A stretch of DNA of 64,000 nucleotides from positions 134,807,148 through 134,871,147 of the forward strand of contig CM077665.1 in the NCBI GenBank assembly GCA_039707655.1. Direction: 5' to 3'. The translations under genes and the position numbers were made by a program. The notes under the pieces are model-generated. The model ran no database searches, was not told the DNA's origin, and saw only the letters and a program-made list of their open reading frames with translations. This DNA comes from Elymus sibiricus. Lineage: Eukaryota; Streptophyta; Magnoliopsida; Poales; Poaceae. Position 1 is the first letter of the stretch. The number at the start of each line of letters is the position of its first letter. Below, one piece after another: positions 24,337 to 35,654 of the stretch.

Positions 24337-24735
24337 ACGTAGGCCCCCTCACTTATTCCAGCCACCATCCACTTCATCTTCCTCCAGAAAAAATCCCACC
24401 ATTGCTCAAACCCGTGTTCTAGCTCATTTTGCTGCCATTTTCGATCTCCTTGTGCAAAGCTCCATTTGCAAAACTATTTTGAGGGATTGATCTTCGGTAT
24501 GTGACTCCTCCAATGGTCTAATTAGTTTTTGCCTTAGTGCTTTATATATTGCAAATTTTTGCTGCTGTGGTGACCTTGTTCTTGAGCTTGCATGTCAAAT
24601 TTGTATGGTCCCAAGTAGTTTTGATGCATGATATAGCCTCTAGGCACTTGTGGGAGTAGTTGCTATAAGTTTTATTGAGTTTTGTTCACCTTTACTTTGA
24701 GTCACTAAAAATTTCAGAAATTTTTCAGAGAAAAA
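24337..24735 (+). promoter_or_regulatory. ORF2 leader of element B with candidate intron
   Basis: A C-rich leader follows the hairpin. A consensus-like donor, G/GTATGTGACTCCTCC, is at 24497 and an acceptor, AATTTCAG, ends at 24717; a second possible acceptor ends at 24728. The predicted intron of about 221 bp is T-rich. Element E has the same donor sequence and a 219 bp spacing at 54801-55019. No clear TATA box is seen here. Confidence 0.5.
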
Positions 24736-25811
24736 ATGACGAGGAGATTATTAAGAGGCTCTTCAAGCCGGGGCTCTAAAGAAGACGAAAATGAGGTGAA
24801 GAAGAAGTCCAAATATAATCTTCCTCGCGTAGCGGAGATTCGGCCATGTGAATGGCCAAGTGATGCATTCTTGAGGGTGGCCGGAATTTATGAAGATTTT
24901 TATTATTTGGCAGAGAATGCAGGCATCACCGACTTCCTCAACGATAAGTGTGACCTGTACCTCCTACTCACTAATATCTTCGTGCAAATTTTTCACTTTT
25001 ATCCTAGGAAGAATCCTCCCATGGTAGAATTTAACTTATATGATGTGCCTAAGGAGATGAAACTTTACGATTTTTTCAAAGTTTGCAAAATACCTTATGA
25101 GGGCAGCATCAGTGAACCACGTCCTAGAGACATGGAGGACTTTATTGCCGCAATCACTGTGGGGGAAGAGAGAGGGGTGTCAAAGGCAAGAGCGGCTAGT
25201 TTACATTTTCTTGTTCTACGCTATTATTCATTATTCGCGGGGAGATGTTTAGTTGGTCGTGGGGAGAGTGGAAGCCTTAGTGCTCCTGACCTCGCCATTC
25301 TGCGCCACGCTTTACTTGCTGATAGAACTTTTAGTCTGGGCGCTATAGTGGCCCAACGGTTGAACTTAAACCGTTCAAAGTCCCCATATTCGGAGGTATC
25401 TATGCATCTCGTCTAGCCAAACACTTTAAAATACCCATTAGGCTTGACGAGGAAGAGGAAATGTTACTACCTACAAGATATTTAGACTATGATAGTATGG
25501 TAGCACATGATTTTATTAGGAAGGATAATGATAGGAGGCTGCTTTACAACCTAGTATTTAGTCAGGGTACTTGTGAGATTATTGCTCTGCCTGCTTCTTC
25601 TTTGTTCGATATTCATTCAGGCAGGTACACTATTATGCCCGAGGACATCTACAGATATTGGGGTCTGTCGCAACCCCCAGCACCTAAGTCGGCACCAGCC
25701 CTTGATCCGTGTCAGGATCCAGTTTTTCAGTGGGAGCCACAGGAGCTCGCCAACCAATGGAACCCTCAGTATCCTCCAGAGTATCCAGGAGATGGTTATT
25801 TCCAGCCATAG
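24736..25811 (+). pseudogene. Element B ORF2, unknown protein of Athila-like elements, frameshifted
   Basis: Starts at ATG 24736 just after the candidate splice acceptor. The first segment is open to 25416, but homology with E's ORF2 leaves this frame at about 25377-25385 and continues in the next frame to 25811. A single-base indel near CGTTCAAAG is the simplest cause. Shared landmarks with E include CEWP near the start, a GVSKARA/GVSNARA segment, APxLAILR, LNLN, and (I/R)MPEDI near the end. The product would be about 355 residues, ending in a proline- and glutamine-rich tail. I see no membrane span, protease, RT or zinc motif. The position after pol is where Athila elements carry an env-like or ORF1-type gene, but I cannot assign a function. 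Confidence 0.65.
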
Positions 25812-27824
25812 CCCTAGACCAACTTAGGCCAAAAGCCTAAGCTTGGGGGAGTACGTATTTCTCACCGACATTACATTCATGTTCACACACTCATTCCAGT
25901 TGTCGGTGCTTATACGTTTTCATTGTTTCATCCATGGTATTTTATTTCTTCTTTCCGCTTTCTTCTTGAGTGCTTAATTAACCTTGAGAAAATCCAAAAA
26001 AATTAGTTCTAGCTTTACCTTCTAGTCTGTTTAGTTGTATCATTAAACGAAAACCCAAAAGATTTCTCGTTCTTCTTTTGCTTGTTGGGAGCTTTCCCGT
26101 GTAGATAGTTTTCTCGTTCTTGTTTTCAAATTTGTTTTCTTTGGGTCGTAAGGAGAAGACCACAATGAAAATGTTGAGTGGCTCTCGTATGCATTATTGT
26201 TTATCTTACAGCGAGCCCATATTACCTTGCCTTCTCCTTTGAGTTATTGTTTGTAGATTCCAGCTTAGTCCAATGCACGTGCACTCTTATTATTATTCAC
26301 ACCGTTCGGTCGTGCAAGTGAAAGGCAATAATGACGATATATGATGAAGTGATTGAGATGGAGAAAAGCTGGTATGAACTCGAACTATTTTGTTTTTATA
26401 AATATGATTAGCTCATCGTTTTGGATTCAGCTCATTATGGATGGAACATGTTTGCAATGACAATTAGAGATTATAGTTACTCATGCCATGCTTAATTAGC
26501 TAAGAGTGTATAATGGTTTGTCTTGAGTGCCAACATGCATTTTAAAACGGTTGTGATGTAGTATGATAGGATGGTATCGTCCTCTGAATGATTCAAGTGG
26601 CTTGACTTGGCACATGTTCACGCATGTAGTTGAAACAAAATCAACATAGCCTCCACGATATTTATGTTCATGGTGATTTATATCCTACTCATGCTTGCAT
26701 TCAATGTTGGTTAATCTCAATGCATGTTTATGACTGTTGTTGCTCTCTAGTTGGTCGCTTCCCAGTCTCTTGCTAGCCTTCACTTGTACTAAGCGGGAAT
26801 ACTGCTTGTGCATCCACTTTCATAAACCCAAAGTTGTTTCATATGAGTCCACCATACCTACCTATATGCGGTATTTACCTGCCATTCCAAGTAAATTTGC
26901 ATGTGCCAAACTCTAAACCTTCAAATAATATTCTGTTTTGCATGCCTGAATCGCTCATGTAGTAAATAGGGGCTGTCAGTATCTTCCATGCTAGGTGGGT
27001 TATTCTCACGATATGTGTTGATTCACTATCATTCACGAGAAAGTGGCTGGTATTCAGGATGCCCAGTTCCATGCTCAAAATCAAATCAAAATATAATGAA
27101 ACAAAACTCTCCCAGGATTGTTGTTTGTATGGACGGTACCCGTGGATTAGGCTCGCCGTGGAGTGTGATTGATTGGTGGAGGGGGAATAAAACCTTTACT
27201 ATTCTGTTTGGGAACCGCCTATAATGTATCTAGCATGGAAGATACCGAGATCTCTCAGTTGTTATGTTGACAATGAAAGCATACCGCTCAAAATTATTAT
27301 TCATCGCTGTTTTAAAAGCTCGAGCTCTGGCACCTCTGCAAATCAATGCTTCCCTCTGCGAAGGGCCTATCTATTTTACTTTACTGTTGAGTCATCCTTT
27401 TCTTATAAAAAGCACCAGTTGGAGAGCACCACCGTCATTTGTATGCTTTGTTATTAATTGATATTGAGTATGATTGTGACTGGATCTCTTTTACCATGAA
27501 TTACAATGTCTAGTCAGTCCTTGTTCTTTAGAGGTGCTCTGCATTTATGTTTTGCGGTCTCAGAAAGGGCTAGCGAGATACCATTATATCATATTGTATC
27601 ATGATTGTTTTGATAAAATTGTTGTCGTCCGAGATTTATTTTTATTGCTCGCTAGTTGGTTATGCCATTGATATGAGTAAATATGAGACTTAAATGTTAA
27701 TGTTAATGTGGTTAGTCTATAATCCTTGCTGAAAATCTAAACATCAGTTAGACATATTTACAACAACAAGATCAAACAGAGTTTGTAAAAGTTTTTCTTT
27801 GTCACTTTCAGTTTGTCAGCTGAA
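25812..27824 (+). other. Element B 3' non-coding region
   Basis: About 2 kb with no credible ORF. It starts with a purine-tract-like AAGCCTAAGCTTGGGGGAGT at 25831-25850. Landmarks shared with A, E and F: CCATACCTACCTATATGCGG at about 26851, GGGAACCGCCTATAATG at about 27210 and GAAGGGCCTATCTATTT at about 27360. Confidence 0.75.
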
Positions 27825-27862
27825 TTGCTTGAGGACAAGCAATGGGTTAAGCTTGGGGGAGT
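27825..27862 (+). promoter_or_regulatory. Element B pre-LTR hairpin and polypurine tract
   Basis: TTGCTT-GAGGAC-AAGCAA (27825-27842) is a perfect six-base-pair hairpin. It is followed by AAGCTTGGGGGAGT, which abuts the 3' LTR at 27863. Confidence 0.85.
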
Positions 27863-29263
27863 TGATACGTCTCCATCGTATCTACTTTTCCAAACTCTTT
27901 TGCCCTTGTTTTGGACTCTAATTTGCACGATTTGAATGGAACTAACCCGGACTGACGCTGTTTTCAGCAGAATTGCCTTGGTGTTATTTTTGTGCAGAAA
28001 TAAAAGTTCTTGGATTGACCTGAAAATTTACGGAGAATATTTTTGGAATTAATAAAAAATACTGGCGAAAGAATCAACCGGAGGGGGTCCACCACCTGCC
28101 CACAAGCCAGGGGGTCGCGCCCCCCTAGGGCGCGCCCCCCTGTCTTGTGGTCCCCCTGGAGCTCCGCCGACCTCAACTCCAACTCTATATATTCCTATTC
28201 GGGGAGAAAAAAATAGAAGAGAAGAGTTCATCACGTTTCACGATACGGAGCCGCCGCCACCTCCTGTTCTTCCTCGGGAGGGCAGATGTGGAGTCTGTTT
28301 TGGGCTCCGGAGAGGGGAAATCAACGCTGTCGTCATCACCAACCATCCTTCATCACCAATTTCATGATGCTCTCCACCGTTCGTGAGTAATCCCATCATA
28401 GGCTTGCTGGACGGTGATGGGTTGGATGAGATCTACCATGTAATCGAGTTAGTTTTGTTAGGGTTTGATCCCTAGTATCCACTAGGTTCTGAGATTGATG
28501 TTGCTATGACTTTGCTATGCTTAATGCTTGTCACTAAGGCCCGAGTGCCATGATTTCAGATCTGAACCTATTATGTTTTCATGAATATATATGTGTTCTT
28601 GATCCTATCTTGCAATTTGTAGACACCTATTGCGAGTTATGATCCGCATCCCCCAGGGTGACAATAACTGGGATTCTTTCCGGTGATTACCGTAGTTTGA
28701 GGAGTTCATGTATTCACTAAGTGCTAATGCTTTGGTCCAGTTCTCTATTAAAAGGAGGCCTTAATATCCCTTAGTTTCCATTAGGACCCCGCTGCCATGG
28801 GAGGGTAGGACAAAAGATGTCATGCAAGTTCTTTTCCATAAGCACGTATGACTATATATGGAATACATGCCTACATTACATTGATGAATTGGAGCTAGTT
28901 CTGTATCACCCTATGTTATAACCGTTGCATGATGAATGCCATCCAACATAATTATCCATCACTGATCCATTGCCTACGAGCTTTTCACATATTGATCTTT
29001 GCTAAGTTACTTTTCCGTTGCTACTGTTACAATCACTACAATACTGCTACTGTCCCTTTTGCCACCATTACTGTTACTTCCATACTACTTTGCTACTAAA
29101 TACTTTGCTGCAGATATTAAGTCTTTCAGGTGTGGTTGAATTGACAACTCAGCTGCTAATACTTGAGAATATTCTTTGGCTCCCCTAGTGTCGAATCAAT
29201 AAATTTGGGTTGAATACTCTACCCTCGAAAACTGTTGCGATCCCCTATACTTGTGGGTTATCA
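27863..29263 (+). mobile_element. Element B 3' LTR
   Basis: Intact 1401 bp, TGATACGTCTCC to GGGTTATCA. It serves as reference for the damaged 5' copy. A TATA-like CTATATATT is at 28185-28193. Confidence 0.93.
28099..28154. repeat. GC-rich inverted repeat, copy 5 (B 3' LTR)
   Basis: CCCACAAGCCAGGGGGTCGCG pairs with CGCGCCCCCCTGTCTTGTGG around a CTAG centre. It is longer than copy 3, so the loop length has changed between the two LTRs of one element. Confidence 0.82.
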
Positions 29264-31563
29264 AAAACGACTATGCGCGGAGCCCGTCTCCACTTAAACA
29301 GGGCGGGGCCCACCCGTCAGTGGCCCAGCCTCCGGCAGACAGGCAGGGCCCTGATGGCTGACGGGGCGGCCTCGACCACCTCCGGCTTGCGCACAACCGA
29401 GAGGGAGGAGCGGCTCCCGACGGCGATTGCTGGAGCTACGGCTCGTCTCCGGCAATGCCCTTGTGACGGATGCGCTCAGGAGGTTTAGGCACATCTTCCC
29501 GTGTACCTCACACCCGCTGAGGAGCGCTGGAGGGAGCGGGGGTTCGGCTACAGCGGAGACGGGCGACAAGCGGCCGTGGCGGCGGTCCTCTGACCAGCGG
29601 GGAAAAAATGGAGCATGGGGGGAGGAGTGTGGCGTTTTTGGGTTGGTCCAGTGAGGTTCAAAGGAAAGGAGGGAGTGAGGACATTGCCAATTCGTCCGAG
29701 GTCGGAACGACGACATGGCGGCTGTGGGGGTGGAACCGGATCTCAGGCGCTCTAATGGCTTCGCCAGGGGGCTATGGGAGCTAGGGGAGCGGCCTCGTGC
29801 GCGATAGCGAGCTTGGGACACTTATATGGCCGAGATGAGGTGCGCCATGGACGAGGTCTATGGGAGGTGCTCGGGCGAGCTTCACAGGGGAGAAGGAGGG
29901 CAAGGGAGGAGGGGTCCGACCACGAAGCGTGTTGCGGATGCCAAGACGGTCACGGGGGACAGCTCTCCCGATGCCCTAGGTGGTCAGAGCACTGGGCAGA
30001 GAGCGGCTACAGTGCCCTGGTGCACTGTAGCACACTCTAGAGCATGCGTTTGGCCGGCATGGCCCGCTCCTGCGTCCTTTGGCATGTCTGGTAGTGCCTG
30101 GGGGCTTCCTGGGATGCATCTTGATGCTTAAGAGCTAAGGAGGAGGGAGAGGTAAAAGGAAATGGGGAGGGAAGCTTGTGCCAAGGTGAACCAGAGAGGT
30201 AAAATAGGGGTTTTACCCCCTCCAATTATTGAGCCTTGGTCAGGGAAAATTACTGGATGTGCAAGGTAACACTAGTACGCTGTGGTAAAAAGTTGGGGTG
30301 AAGGGAAATAGTGAAAGGGGGTCAAAACATGTTTTTACTAAATCACCAGAAGGTGTTTGATGGAGTTTTGGACCATCTAAGATGTTTTAATTGACTTGAG
30401 ACTTAACAGGAATAAATGGTGGATAGAATTGAGGTTGATCACCAAATTTGGGATTAGGTGATGAAAGTTGCCAATGTAACTTTGGCAAACCCTAGAAATC
30501 CATAGAAAGTGAGTTTCTTAGATCTATCCATGCAAACCTATTCTCCTTAATGCACAACTTGGGGTGGTGGCATAATTTAGTTGTTAGAGCATGCCCAAAA
30601 GTTTGGGACCTAATGGGGAAACTTGTTAATGAAAAAATTCCCAATTCTTGAAATCAGCAGAAATGGGTTTGGTGGTATTTGGACAAGTAAAACTATTCTC
30701 CTTGATGCACCACATGGTGTGGATGCATGATTGGAGGATTAGAACACGTCCACAAAATTTTAGCACAATAGGAGACAGTTGGCAATGTGGAGTTGCTCAA
30801 ATTTTGATCTGGAAAGAGAGGGTTTTGGGGCATTTTGGTGAACCAAAATTATTGGGATTGAGATGAAACTTGTCAATATGATCACATATGTCATATGTGA
30901 CATGCTAGAATTTTCTTGGATTTATTTGAGAATATTTCTTATAGAAATACTTCAAATGCTTAAAATAGGTAGAAAGGGTTTTGGAGGGTTTTGTCCAATA
31001 TTTTGAACATGACCATGTGTTGAAACTCATATATATGAAAAATATATGTCCACTGGGTTTCCCTAAATTTTCTCAAATATTTTATAAGCATAAAAGTAAT
31101 TTTTCCCTAAGAAAGACCATTTCTGGCCTTAAGAAAAAGCCTTTAAATAAAATATGAAAATAATCTTTAAAAATATTATTTTCTGGTTTCGGGAAGTCTT
31201 ATATATGGTAGGTTCCAAATAAGGCCTTTGGGGTAAAATATTCTCCCCAATTTGAGGACTTGTAGTACAAACCTCAATTCAGGGGTTTTTGAAAACCTAA
31301 ATTAATAAGATGTTTTTTGGCCAAAATAATATTTTATAAAAATAGTTTTATGTCCTATATACATGGCATGATCATTGGGCAAGGTTCTTGGATCAGGTAG
31401 ATGAGTTTGTAGTGTAGGAGATATATGATGGTTCATGGCACAATCAAACAAGTAAGCAAATAGCACACAAGTCAAGTCATTCATATGCACACAAAAAGTT
31501 TTAATTCGCCCTAATTTTGGAGTCATGTTAACTTAGTCATGAGGCAAAACACAGGGTGTGACA

Positions 31564-31601
31564 GACCTACCCCCCTTGCAAGAATCTCGTCCCCGAGATT
31601 C
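31564..31601 (-). promoter_or_regulatory. LARD polypurine tract and hairpin
   Basis: The minus strand reads AAGGGGGGTAGGTC abutting the LTR. It is preceded by GAATCTCG-GGGA-CGAGATTC (plus 31582-31601), a perfect eight-base-pair hairpin. A stem of this kind before the purine tract is also known to me from Tekay/Del-type chromoviruses. Confidence 0.82.
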
Positions 31602-34581
31602 CTAGGCTAGGCGAAGAAAAGATGCGGAAATTCAGAGGAGAAGTAGTCTCCACATTCCAGGTTGCTTCTTCTTTAGTGTGGTTGCTCCACTCTTCCTTGA
31701 AGTGCTTGACGACACGGATTCGAGTGCATTGTTGCCTTCGTCTGAGGGTGAACGAGGTTCTTGCAATATGTTAGGCTTGCCTAAAGGTCATGGGTTTGGT
31801 GAACGAGGTTCAAGCAAAGGTTTGGCTAGCATGTGTATTCCAAAGTCAAAATATGGGGCAAAATAGTGTGTCTGCGTGCTAGTCCTGGGACTGCTCACGT
31901 TGGTTAGTGACATCTAGATGTGTCATGTTAGATTTGAAGGGTCAAGGTTGGGCGTGATTTCTCGATGACGGGAAATCGTCGACTTCGTTGGAGCAGTTGA
32001 TCTTTCGGTGCACGTGGTTTTCAACAAGAAGGACGTCGAAGTTTGTCGGCGTAGGCTTCTTGTCGGGATCTTCTGCTTGAGTGAGTTGCCCAGGTACGTC
32101 CTCCATCCATCTTCGACCATTAGTCTTCTTCGTCACGGACGTACGTTTCTAGCGCGTCTTCGAATGTTTGGTCTACTCGTCTGTCCGTAGCCAGTTGGTG
32201 CAAGGTTTGGGCAGAGTCTCGTCCCTAAGACTAAGCTTAGAGTTTTGACATGAAAACTGTTCCTACCACCTAGGAAAGTTTTTGAGGGGGGCGGGGTCCT
32301 AGATGAGCTGGCTACCCAAAAGTATAGAACAGCCATCTAGTCCTCATGGTCTGGGGTTCGGACAAATGGGGTGAACTACTTCTGACAGGTGGTTCACCAT
32401 GATCAAGTCAGGATTCACGTCCTTGATTGGACCAAAAAGGGGATCTTTAGTTTCTCTTGATGTCCAAAGGCTTGATCGTGCTAGAACGTCGGTGCTTCTT
32501 GAGATAGTCTAGCTGACGTAGTCGGCAGAGAAGTGGTGGTTGACTTCTCTTGTCTTGCTTCTTCTTCTTCTTTGTCGTGGTTTCCCAACCATAGTGGTTC
32601 TTCATCTTGCTTGGGCAAGAATGTCTTCTGCTGCAGGGAGGGTGCTTCAAGGTGTCCAACTCCTTTAAGGTAAAACCTTACACTTGGGAAGCATGGCAAT
32701 TGGTGCTTCTGGGGCTTATCCAAATAGGACTACGGTGTTCCTTCCTCTCATCGGGTAAATAAGTATGTCATCCGTGAGGACAATAACATATTTGTCCAAA
32801 TATAATATAACTCATTGCTCATGGGATAAGTGAGAGAGGCGGTTGTTTGTTCCGGGTGCTCACTTGTCCACGGGTTTGAGGTCCAACGTAATCTAGTTCT
32901 TTGTGTCCACCTTCCCTAGGGACAGGATTGGTGGTGGTCGAGGTGGAGTATCGACCATAGCCTTTGGACTTAGAGCCAAAGCCTATGGTCATAATCTGAC
33001 CATGTCATGTTTCGGTAAGGCTTTGGGGTTTCAAGGAGCTTAGGATGTGAGTGAACGTCTATCATCTTATCCTTGAGCATAGTTCTTGGATGCCAATAGT
33101 CCTACCTATTTCCCCAAACAATATCACCCTATATCATCGAAGGTATCATCTCATATAAGTCAACTCCAATATTACTCATGCTATTCAACTCCAAGGTTTG
33201 AGAGAAGAACTAAACCAAGATTGCATATGCATACTCTAGATGACTCACAAATATCCCTATAAAAAAAATCCTCGGGAAAGCATACAGGCTGCGAAGCTTG
33301 ATTGTGACTCTACAAATCCAAGTGATCTACTAACCTATCCAAGGTCTAAGGTACTGCTTTACTATGCTAAGGAAACTCGTAATATACAACTCCAAGATCT
33401 TGTTTCCTTCCTACGAATCCAACTTAATCGATCCGCGAATACCATCAATCATTACTTGACCCATCACTCCTATAAATCCAATATTGATGGGGTTCTACAT
33501 AGTCTCCTAGAGTCCCTATAATCTACAAACCATTGAAAAGGGATATTTCCACAGTATATCCACTAATTTCCAATATCAGGACCGGGTAAACTCCAAGGTC
33601 AAGCTCATATAGATCCTTGAATCAAATAGGGCAACAACCCCGTGTTCCTAGTTGTCTTCCATCAATAAACATGGTATGCAGATCGAGATTTTGGACCAAA
33701 TCCAAATTACTCCAAACCATATAGACTTACTCAACATATATACTCCGCCAGGTTCACCTATTTAATCCAAAGCTCACACTTAGTGAGAATTCCTACTTGC
33801 TCTTCCGAGTCATAATCGTAACATCATAAATCCATGACTATTACTTGGCAAAATCAAATTATCATACCACCAAGAATTTCAACCTGTGATCCCAATTGTC
33901 CTACTAAATCCAATTTACTCAAGGGAGAAGTAGGTTATGCTACTCTACTAACTTTGATCCTCCAAGTTCATCCACCAACATAAGGGTCTTATGATCCACC
34001 AAGGGGCCTAACTACATCCTCAAGACACATGCTATAGTCACCTCAAATCATTGTCAATGAGTCGTATATCCTTAGAGCGATCCTTCCTATGGCATCAAGG
34101 TTCTGGTGCTAGCTTAAGAATGAAAGACGCCCGTTCACTATGATCACTAGCTCCATAATGAACCCAGTGCTAAGCAGGGGTTATTGAAGCCCAACAGGTG
34201 CTCTGGCAAATCCGTGTATTGAACACGTGATTAGAGGCTTGAGCTGGGGAAGCTCGTGAGGTCTAGGTTGGTCTAGGGAGGAGTTTCCAATCTTGAGGGA
34301 AAAGCAGAGCTCTACGGGGTTGCACTTGGTTGAGCACGCTGTAGTCAAAGTCTTTAGTGTGGGTTGTCCGTCGAGGTGGATCCTTGGTGCATCTTGTCTT
34401 GCTGGTCTTCAGTTGACGAGAGGGGGAAGAGGGAAAGTAGCATCGAGGGGAAGTGCCTAAGGGGTGGTATAGTGCAAGTGTAATCAAACAAGTGTCGAGA
34501 AGGCCAAACACAAACATTAAGATAAGGTAGGTGATATAGTCGCGTACTTGTTGCCTGGGGCGAAAGTGCGACTTACACCAA

Positions 34582-34625
34582 AGCACAAACAAGCAAAAAC
34601 AAGCAAAAACAAGCAAAAACAAGCA
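34582..34625. repeat. 10 bp tandem repeat (AAGCAAAAAC)
   Basis: Four adjacent units in the LARD internal region. On the element strand they produce a short leucine/phenylalanine-rich run in an ORF, which is an artefact of the repeat. Confidence 0.88.
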
Positions 34626-34849
34626 ACACACATCATGGTTCTATTCGAACCATCTCACGGACTCAACTTCGCATGGGGGATACATGACTCATCCTACCCT
34701 AGGGGTTCTCGGACTCAGTAGTCGTGCTTGCTTCGTGTAGAGGAGTCCGCTCAGTCTTCTGGGTCTACTTCAAGTGTCGCTATGTGTATTGTTGTTGTTC
34801 GTCGAAACGATCATAGTTGTGCTTGAAGAGTCCTTGGCAATCTCTGCAT

Positions 34850-35356
34850 CTAGTGAGTTGACGACGAAGGTGATTTCTCATGCCTGTCATTGACAGGGTC
34901 TTCTCGTGTCTTCGTAATCGTGCCAATGCCTTCTTGTCCTTCAAGGCATCGAGAGTTCCGAGTGGGCAATCCTTTATGCAATGACATCAACAAGGCATGA
35001 TAGAGTTCCAGCTTGTTGATCATGTTGATGATAATATCGACACCAAGAGCTAGCGGGGGATGAAGAGAACCGTTTTCTTGCTCACTATGGTGAGGCGGAC
35101 CAAATGGCGAGGTTCTCATCCACCGGTGGTTATTGATACAACAATGGTAAGGACAAGGTTGCTCCATTAGCGATGTATACCATGACATTGCATGTCTCAT
35201 GCCCTGGTCATCGTCGTCCAAGGTGGCCTCATCCTGGGGCAGTGTCGAGGGTGTCTCCATCTTCTGAGTCTTCATACCCTCATTCCTTGAGAAGGTATTT
35301 TCTGTCGGTATCTTCTCGTCTCGTGTCGCCAACTTGTGTCCAAGATATGTGGGCAA
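34850..35356 (-). CDS. Sense-strand ORF near the LARD primer site, unknown
   Basis: 168 codons, starting about 290 nt after the primer site, on the transcribed strand and in the usual gag position. It is hydrophilic, with an acidic DEATLDDDDQG patch. I see no capsid motif, zinc knuckle or protease. It may be a gag relic or chance; nothing in the window allows a test by conservation. Confidence 0.25.
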   Translation of the reverse strand: MPTYLGHKLATRDEKIPTENTFSRNEGMKTQKMETPSTLPQDEATLDDDDQGMRHAMSWYTSLMEQPCPYHCCINNHRWMRTSPFGPPHHSEQENGSLHPPLALGVDIIINMINKLELYHALLMSLHKGLPTRNSRCLEGQEGIGTITKTREDPVNDRHEKSPSSSTH

Positions 35357-35641
35357 ATGTCTGGCAAGGTGGCTTCCCTACAGGTTACCCACGAGGAATA
35401 CAAGGAATCCGGTGGTCAGGGGCATAAGGGTACTATCGACCGTTTGCAAGGTTTTGAAAAAGCAGATGAGGAGAGCAAAGAGAAAAAGGGTGGAGGTGCT
35501 AAGGCAAAACTTTTGCTTCCTTTGAAATTTTTAGGAGAGGTGAGAAATATAGAGGTTTTGTAAGTGATTTTGAAGGGTCTAGAAAAATAGTCTTGTCCTA
35601 ACTAACGTCCATGCTAACTAAGGGCTTCCTACAGTCAGGAT

Positions 35642-35654
35642 GGCTCTGATACCA
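35642..35654 (-). promoter_or_regulatory. LARD primer binding site (tRNA-iMet)
   Basis: The minus strand reads TGGTATCAGAGCC, the standard complement of the initiator methionine tRNA 3' end, four bases after the LTR. Confidence 0.93.

Larger units (their letters stand above)
14828..29263 (+). mobile_element. Element B: non-autonomous Athila-like Gypsy element, complete with TSD, carrying nested element C
   Basis: Begins TGATACGTCTCC and ends GTGGGTTATCA. AAAAC lies at 14823-14827 and 29264-29268. The empty site is in the other LARD LTR near 37897-37904. Order on the plus strand: 5' LTR (interrupted), tRNA-Asp primer site, gag-protease, GC hairpin and leader, ORF2, long 3' non-coding region, purine tract, 3' LTR. 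No RT, RNase H or integrase lies between protease and ORF2, so the element is non-autonomous. Confidence 0.92.
1..31563 (-). mobile_element. LARD 3' LTR, split into four pieces by insertions
   Basis: Pieces are 1-681, 9060-9260, 13469-14827 and 29264-31563. Together they align colinearly with 35786-39116 plus 50038-51127. Base 1 corresponds to 35786. The terminus CACAGGGTGTGACA at 31563 is repeated at 51127. A TATA-like CTATTTAAGTGG (minus strand) lies near 37925-37936 in the other copy, with a diverged version here near 29290. About 105 bp around 14660-14770 are present here but missing or replaced in the right LTR near 37835. ORFs on either strand in this LTR are not conserved as proteins, so I treat it as non-coding. 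Confidence 0.85.

Noticed and set aside
14828..29263. Host gene capture in element B (ORF2)
   Set aside because: ORF2 occurs at the same place in E, in a different insertion, so it belongs to the element family and is not a captured local gene.
29294..30131. ORFs of 75-175 codons in the LARD LTR, with partners at 37927-38768
   Set aside because: The two LTR copies give different frames and endpoints and no protein-level conservation; this is GC-rich LTR leader.
34263..34631. Hydrophobic 122-codon ORF on the LARD sense strand, possible membrane protein
   Set aside because: The hydrophobic stretch is the translation of the AAGCAAAAAC tandem repeat; nothing else supports it.
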